The notes beneath the pieces were generated by a model. The model worked only from the letters and a program-made list of their open reading frames with translations, made no database searches and was not told where the DNA came from. Positions 62,304 to 64,000 of a stretch of 64,000 nt of DNA are shown here, in pieces (positions within the stretch are counted from its first letter, which is position 1; the number at the start of each line of letters is the position of its first letter). Made by a program: the position numbers and the translations under genes. Source of the DNA: Mesorhizobium sp. INR15. GTDB lineage: Bacteria; Pseudomonadota; Alphaproteobacteria; Rhizobiales; Rhizobiaceae. The stretch is from positions 5,280,001-5,344,000 of the forward strand of contig NZ_CP045496.1 in the NCBI RefSeq assembly GCF_015500075.1, written 5' to 3'.

Positions 62304-62495
62304 ATGTTGGACAAGCTACCATCAAACCGCCCGCCCGGTGCCGAAGGCCCGGAGGATTACGGCACGCAGCGCACACGCGAGACCGACGACCGCCGTCAGG
62401 TCGAGGAGCGCACCCGCCAGGCGCAACAAAACCGAGGCTTCGGCAGCGGCAATGGTGGCGGCAGCCGCGAACTCGACGACGAGATCCCGTTCTGA
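62304..62495 (+). pseudogene. SSB C-terminal linker and DDEIPF tip, separated by a stop codon
   Basis: This 63-residue frame starts with ATG immediately after the SSB TAG, in the same frame. It carries a Gln/Gly/Arg-rich linker (QAQQNRGFGSGNGGGSREL) and ends DDEIPF, the protein-interaction tip of SSB. The likely ancestor had CAG where TAG now stands, giving a single 175-residue SSB. It could still be made by stop/restart (TAGATG) or by amber read-through. Confidence 0.8.
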
Positions 62496-62547
62496 TGGCC
62501 GCGCCTGTCGATACTCGCCATGACCACCGCGACAAGGCGTGCTAGGT

Positions 62548-62817
62548 ATGAGCATTCGCTTCCACGTCGATCCGCGCGACGTGCCGCCCGAAAAGGCGGC
62601 GCGGCGGCTCGGCCTGACGCAGGAACAGTTTGGTGATCTTATACCGCGCCTTTTGTCGCGCGGTTTCCCGGCCTCTGATCCCGACACCGGTAATTACGAC
62701 TTGGACGCGATCGACGCCTGGCGCGCAGCTCGACACAGGCGCATCTTGCCATCGTCGTCACTACCGTCGCACAGTACCGGCCTCGTCGCGGCAAGGCTGG
62801 AGAAGATGCGTGGGTAG
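62548..62817 (+). CDS. Small HTH protein, probable excisionase
   Basis: This 89-residue protein has a winged-HTH-like N-terminus (EKAARRLGLTQEQFGDLIPRLLSRG) and a DPDTGNYDLDAIDAW segment, as in excisionase or AlpA-like proteins that precede rhizobial integrases. It overlaps the integrase start by eight bases. A 16-residue micro-frame lies between it and the SSB remnant (62494-62544). Confidence 0.75.
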   Translation: MSIRFHVDPRDVPPEKAARRLGLTQEQFGDLIPRLLSRGFPASDPDTGNYDLDAIDAWRAARHRRILPSSSLPSHSTGLVAARLEKMRG

Positions 62818-63924
62818 CGTGGACATCCCCTACTACGTCGTGAAGAAGGGGAAATACGGGTATTGGCAGCCTGCGAAGGCTATGCGCGACGCCGGGTTCG
62901 CGTCCGTGCGGTGCGGCCTCGATGGCCCGCAGGCATGGACAGTCGCCGCACAATGGAATGATCGGTGGCAGCGCCATCGCGCCGGAAAGGCGCAGGATGC
63001 CGCACCGGAATTCCCGACCGGATCGTTTGGTGAGGGTTTCAACCGTTACCGCAAGACCGTTGAATGGACGAACAAAAAGCCGCGCACCCGCGAGGAATGG
63101 GAACGCGCATGGTCGCGAATCAAACCGGTCTTCGGCGCCTCGTGCCGAATCACCCTGACATATCGCTGGAGACGCTGTCGGAATTCCGCCAAGCCATCGC
63201 GGAAACGGTATCGCTGCCTGAGGCGCACCGCGTCATCAAGATATGGCGCGCGCTCTGGAACGTCCTGGCCGCGCTGCAATACTGCCATGGCAAGGCCGAT
63301 CCCTCGCTTGGCATCCGCAACCGGGCGCCCAAGGCCGCGGTGCCAGCTGGCGCGAGGGCGAAGCGGTCAGGCAGGCCAAGCAGGCTTGGCGCAAGGGTTA
63401 TCGCGGCCTCGCCGTGGCCATCGCTATTGCCTGGGACACGCAATTCTCGCCTGTCGATCTAAGGCAGCTGACCATGGCGGCGATGAAGGGAGCCGCCGCC
63501 GGTCGCTATTTCGACATCGGCCGCGCTAAATCCGGACGTGATGCGCTCGGCACTATGAGTCGCCGCACACTGCGCCTTCTTGACGCCTATCTGGCGGTTG
63601 AGCCCTGCGAAGTCGGCGCCATCCTGCGCAACCGCTCCGGCGCCGTCTATTCTCGCTTTACCATGCCCGATGATTTCCGCGCCGTCAGCGAATCACTTTT
63701 TCCCGGCGACAAGCGCACGCTCGCAGACATGCGCCGCTCGGGCGCGATCGAGGCGCTGGCCGGCGGCGCCGAGCCTGGTACGGTATCTGCCAAGATGGCC
63801 TACGATCGACACGTCCAACGCCCTGCATGCAGCCTATCAGCCCGTCGATCTTGCTTCCGTACGTTCCGCCGATGCCGCCCGCCGCCTCGGCCGCAAGCGT
63901 ATCCGCGAGAACGAAAAGGGATGA
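62810..63924 (+). pseudogene. Tyrosine-recombinase integrase with three frame disruptions
   Basis: From the GTG at 62810 (GGAGAAG before it) the product can be followed across three frames: an N-terminal arm domain (VDIPYYVVKKGKYGYWQPAKA), core-binding text (NHPDISLETLSEFRQAIAET), then the catalytic domain (AIAWDTQFSPVDLRQLTMAAM with Arg I; LADMRRSGAIEALAGGA with Arg II) and the tyrosine in LHAAYQPVDL. Frame changes fall near 63136, 63333 and 63800; single-base losses at the first two and a two-base loss at the third would restore one reading frame. As written it cannot give a full integrase. Confidence 0.85.
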
Positions 63925-63927
63925 AAA

Positions 63928-63960
63928 GTTGGAACTCGCTTCCGGAACGAGTTGGAACTC
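63928..63960. repeat. Two GTTGGAACTC repeats near the right attachment site
   Basis: GTTGGAACTC occurs at 63928-63937 and 63951-63960 as direct repeats 23 bases apart. Between them AACTCG and CGAGTT form an inverted repeat. The TTGGAACT core also lies near the left attachment site, suggesting integrase or excisionase arm sites. Confidence 0.5.
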
Positions 63961-63987
63961 AGAAGCCGGCAAGGCGCTAAGTGCTTG

Positions 63988-64000
63988 AATTATTGGCGAT
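63988..64000 (-). repeat. Right attachment-site repeat and tRNA 3' end (attR)
   Basis: AATTATTGGCGAT matches 54906-54918 exactly. On the minus strand the last seven bases read ATCGCCA, the 3' end of the same tRNA, so an intact tRNA gene should continue beyond the window. Confidence 0.85.

Larger units (their letters stand above)
54906..64000. mobile_element. Integrated element: decayed prophage or phage-derived island
   Basis: The element lies between a tRNA 3'-half fragment at 54912-54956 and a matching 13-base repeat at the window end, and is about 9.1 kb. Its content, left to right, is: gene fragments, a DUF768 gene, membrane proteins, a spanin-like pair, a small membrane protein, an endolysin, an acyltransferase, a tail-fibre gene, SSB, an excisionase-like gene and a tyrosine integrase. 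Terminase, portal, capsid, tail tube and replication-initiation genes are absent. Several genes are broken. I read it as a remnant of a tRNA-integrating phage; a satellite that borrows another phage's structural genes is less likely. Confidence 0.85.

Noticed and set aside
62810..63924. Programmed frameshifting of the integrase
   Set aside because: Three separate shifts in one gene, none at an evident slippery site, and decay in neighbouring genes favour mutation or read errors.
54906..64000. A complete functional prophage
   Set aside because: No terminase, portal, capsid or replication-initiation genes fit in the 9.1 kb, and several genes are broken.

Overview
The window is high-GC DNA from an alphaproteobacterium of the order Rhizobiales, most likely Mesorhizobium or a close relative. 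The evidence is a complete aapJQMP general amino-acid ABC operon, a ChoX-like choline-binding protein beside a BetI-like repressor, a groESL operon with a CIRCE operator and an alphaproteobacterial RpoH-type promoter, a palindromic intergenic repeat of the rhizobial type, and a DUF768-family protein. The genus is inferred from family resemblance; no database was searched.

From 1 to 54.6 kb the window is ordinary chromosome made of small operons. 0-5 kb: a CdsA-like phosphatidate cytidylyltransferase, then a leftward cobalamin-riboswitch operon (DUF1636 protein, ATPase, binding protein, FecCD-type permease), then an AraC/GyrI regulator. 5.7-10 kb: an aldonolactone oxidase / D-threonine aldolase-like / MFS operon divergent from a TetR regulator. 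10-12.3 kb: groES-groEL. 12.5-19.9 kb: a LysE/RhtB exporter, a YkgJ-like protein, a three-gene operon of unknown small proteins, a cold-shock protein, an HD-GYP protein, a RidA/SDR pair with a LysR regulator, a GST and a CsbD-like protein. 19.9-28.3 kb: a Tat-exported phosphoesterase, a TetR/NIPSNAP pair, an alpha/beta hydrolase, a choline-binding protein with its TetR repressor, an SDR and fumarase C. 28.4-35.5 kb: two DoxX proteins, ppx-ppk, a zinc-finger protein, a FAD monooxygenase and a DUF2459 protein. 35.6-39.9 kb: aapJQMP. 40.3-47.7 kb: a DUF1326/DUF2182 operon, cystathionine beta-lyase, an HPP-CBS membrane protein, an ECF sigma factor with a DUF4142/cupredoxin operon that shares its promoter motif, and a crotonase with a TetR regulator. 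47.8-54.6 kb: an ATP-grasp protein, an anion transporter, a diguanylate cyclase, a two-component system and two small envelope proteins facing it.

From about 54.9 kb to the window end lies an integrated element of roughly 9.1 kb. Its left edge is a displaced 3' half of a tRNA gene (read as tRNA-Arg, anticodon TCT). The last 13 bases of the window repeat that edge, so the intact tRNA should begin just outside the window. The element carries lysis genes (endolysin, small membrane protein, out-of-frame overlapping spanin-like pair), a tail-fibre gene, an acyltransferase-3/SGNH gene in cargo position, an SSB gene, an excisionase-like HTH gene and a tyrosine integrase. It has no terminase, portal, capsid or replication-initiation genes and is visibly decaying. 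The SSB is cut by an in-frame TAG directly followed by ATG, which separates the OB fold from the DDEIPF tip. The integrase needs three frame changes and the endolysin one. A thermonuclease and an ATP-dependent ligase survive only as fragments.

The most notable observations are the split SSB, the shared ECF promoter motif, the nested spanin-like pair, the repeated TTGGAACT motif beside both attachment sites, and the DUF1636 gene leading the cobalamin-riboswitch operon.
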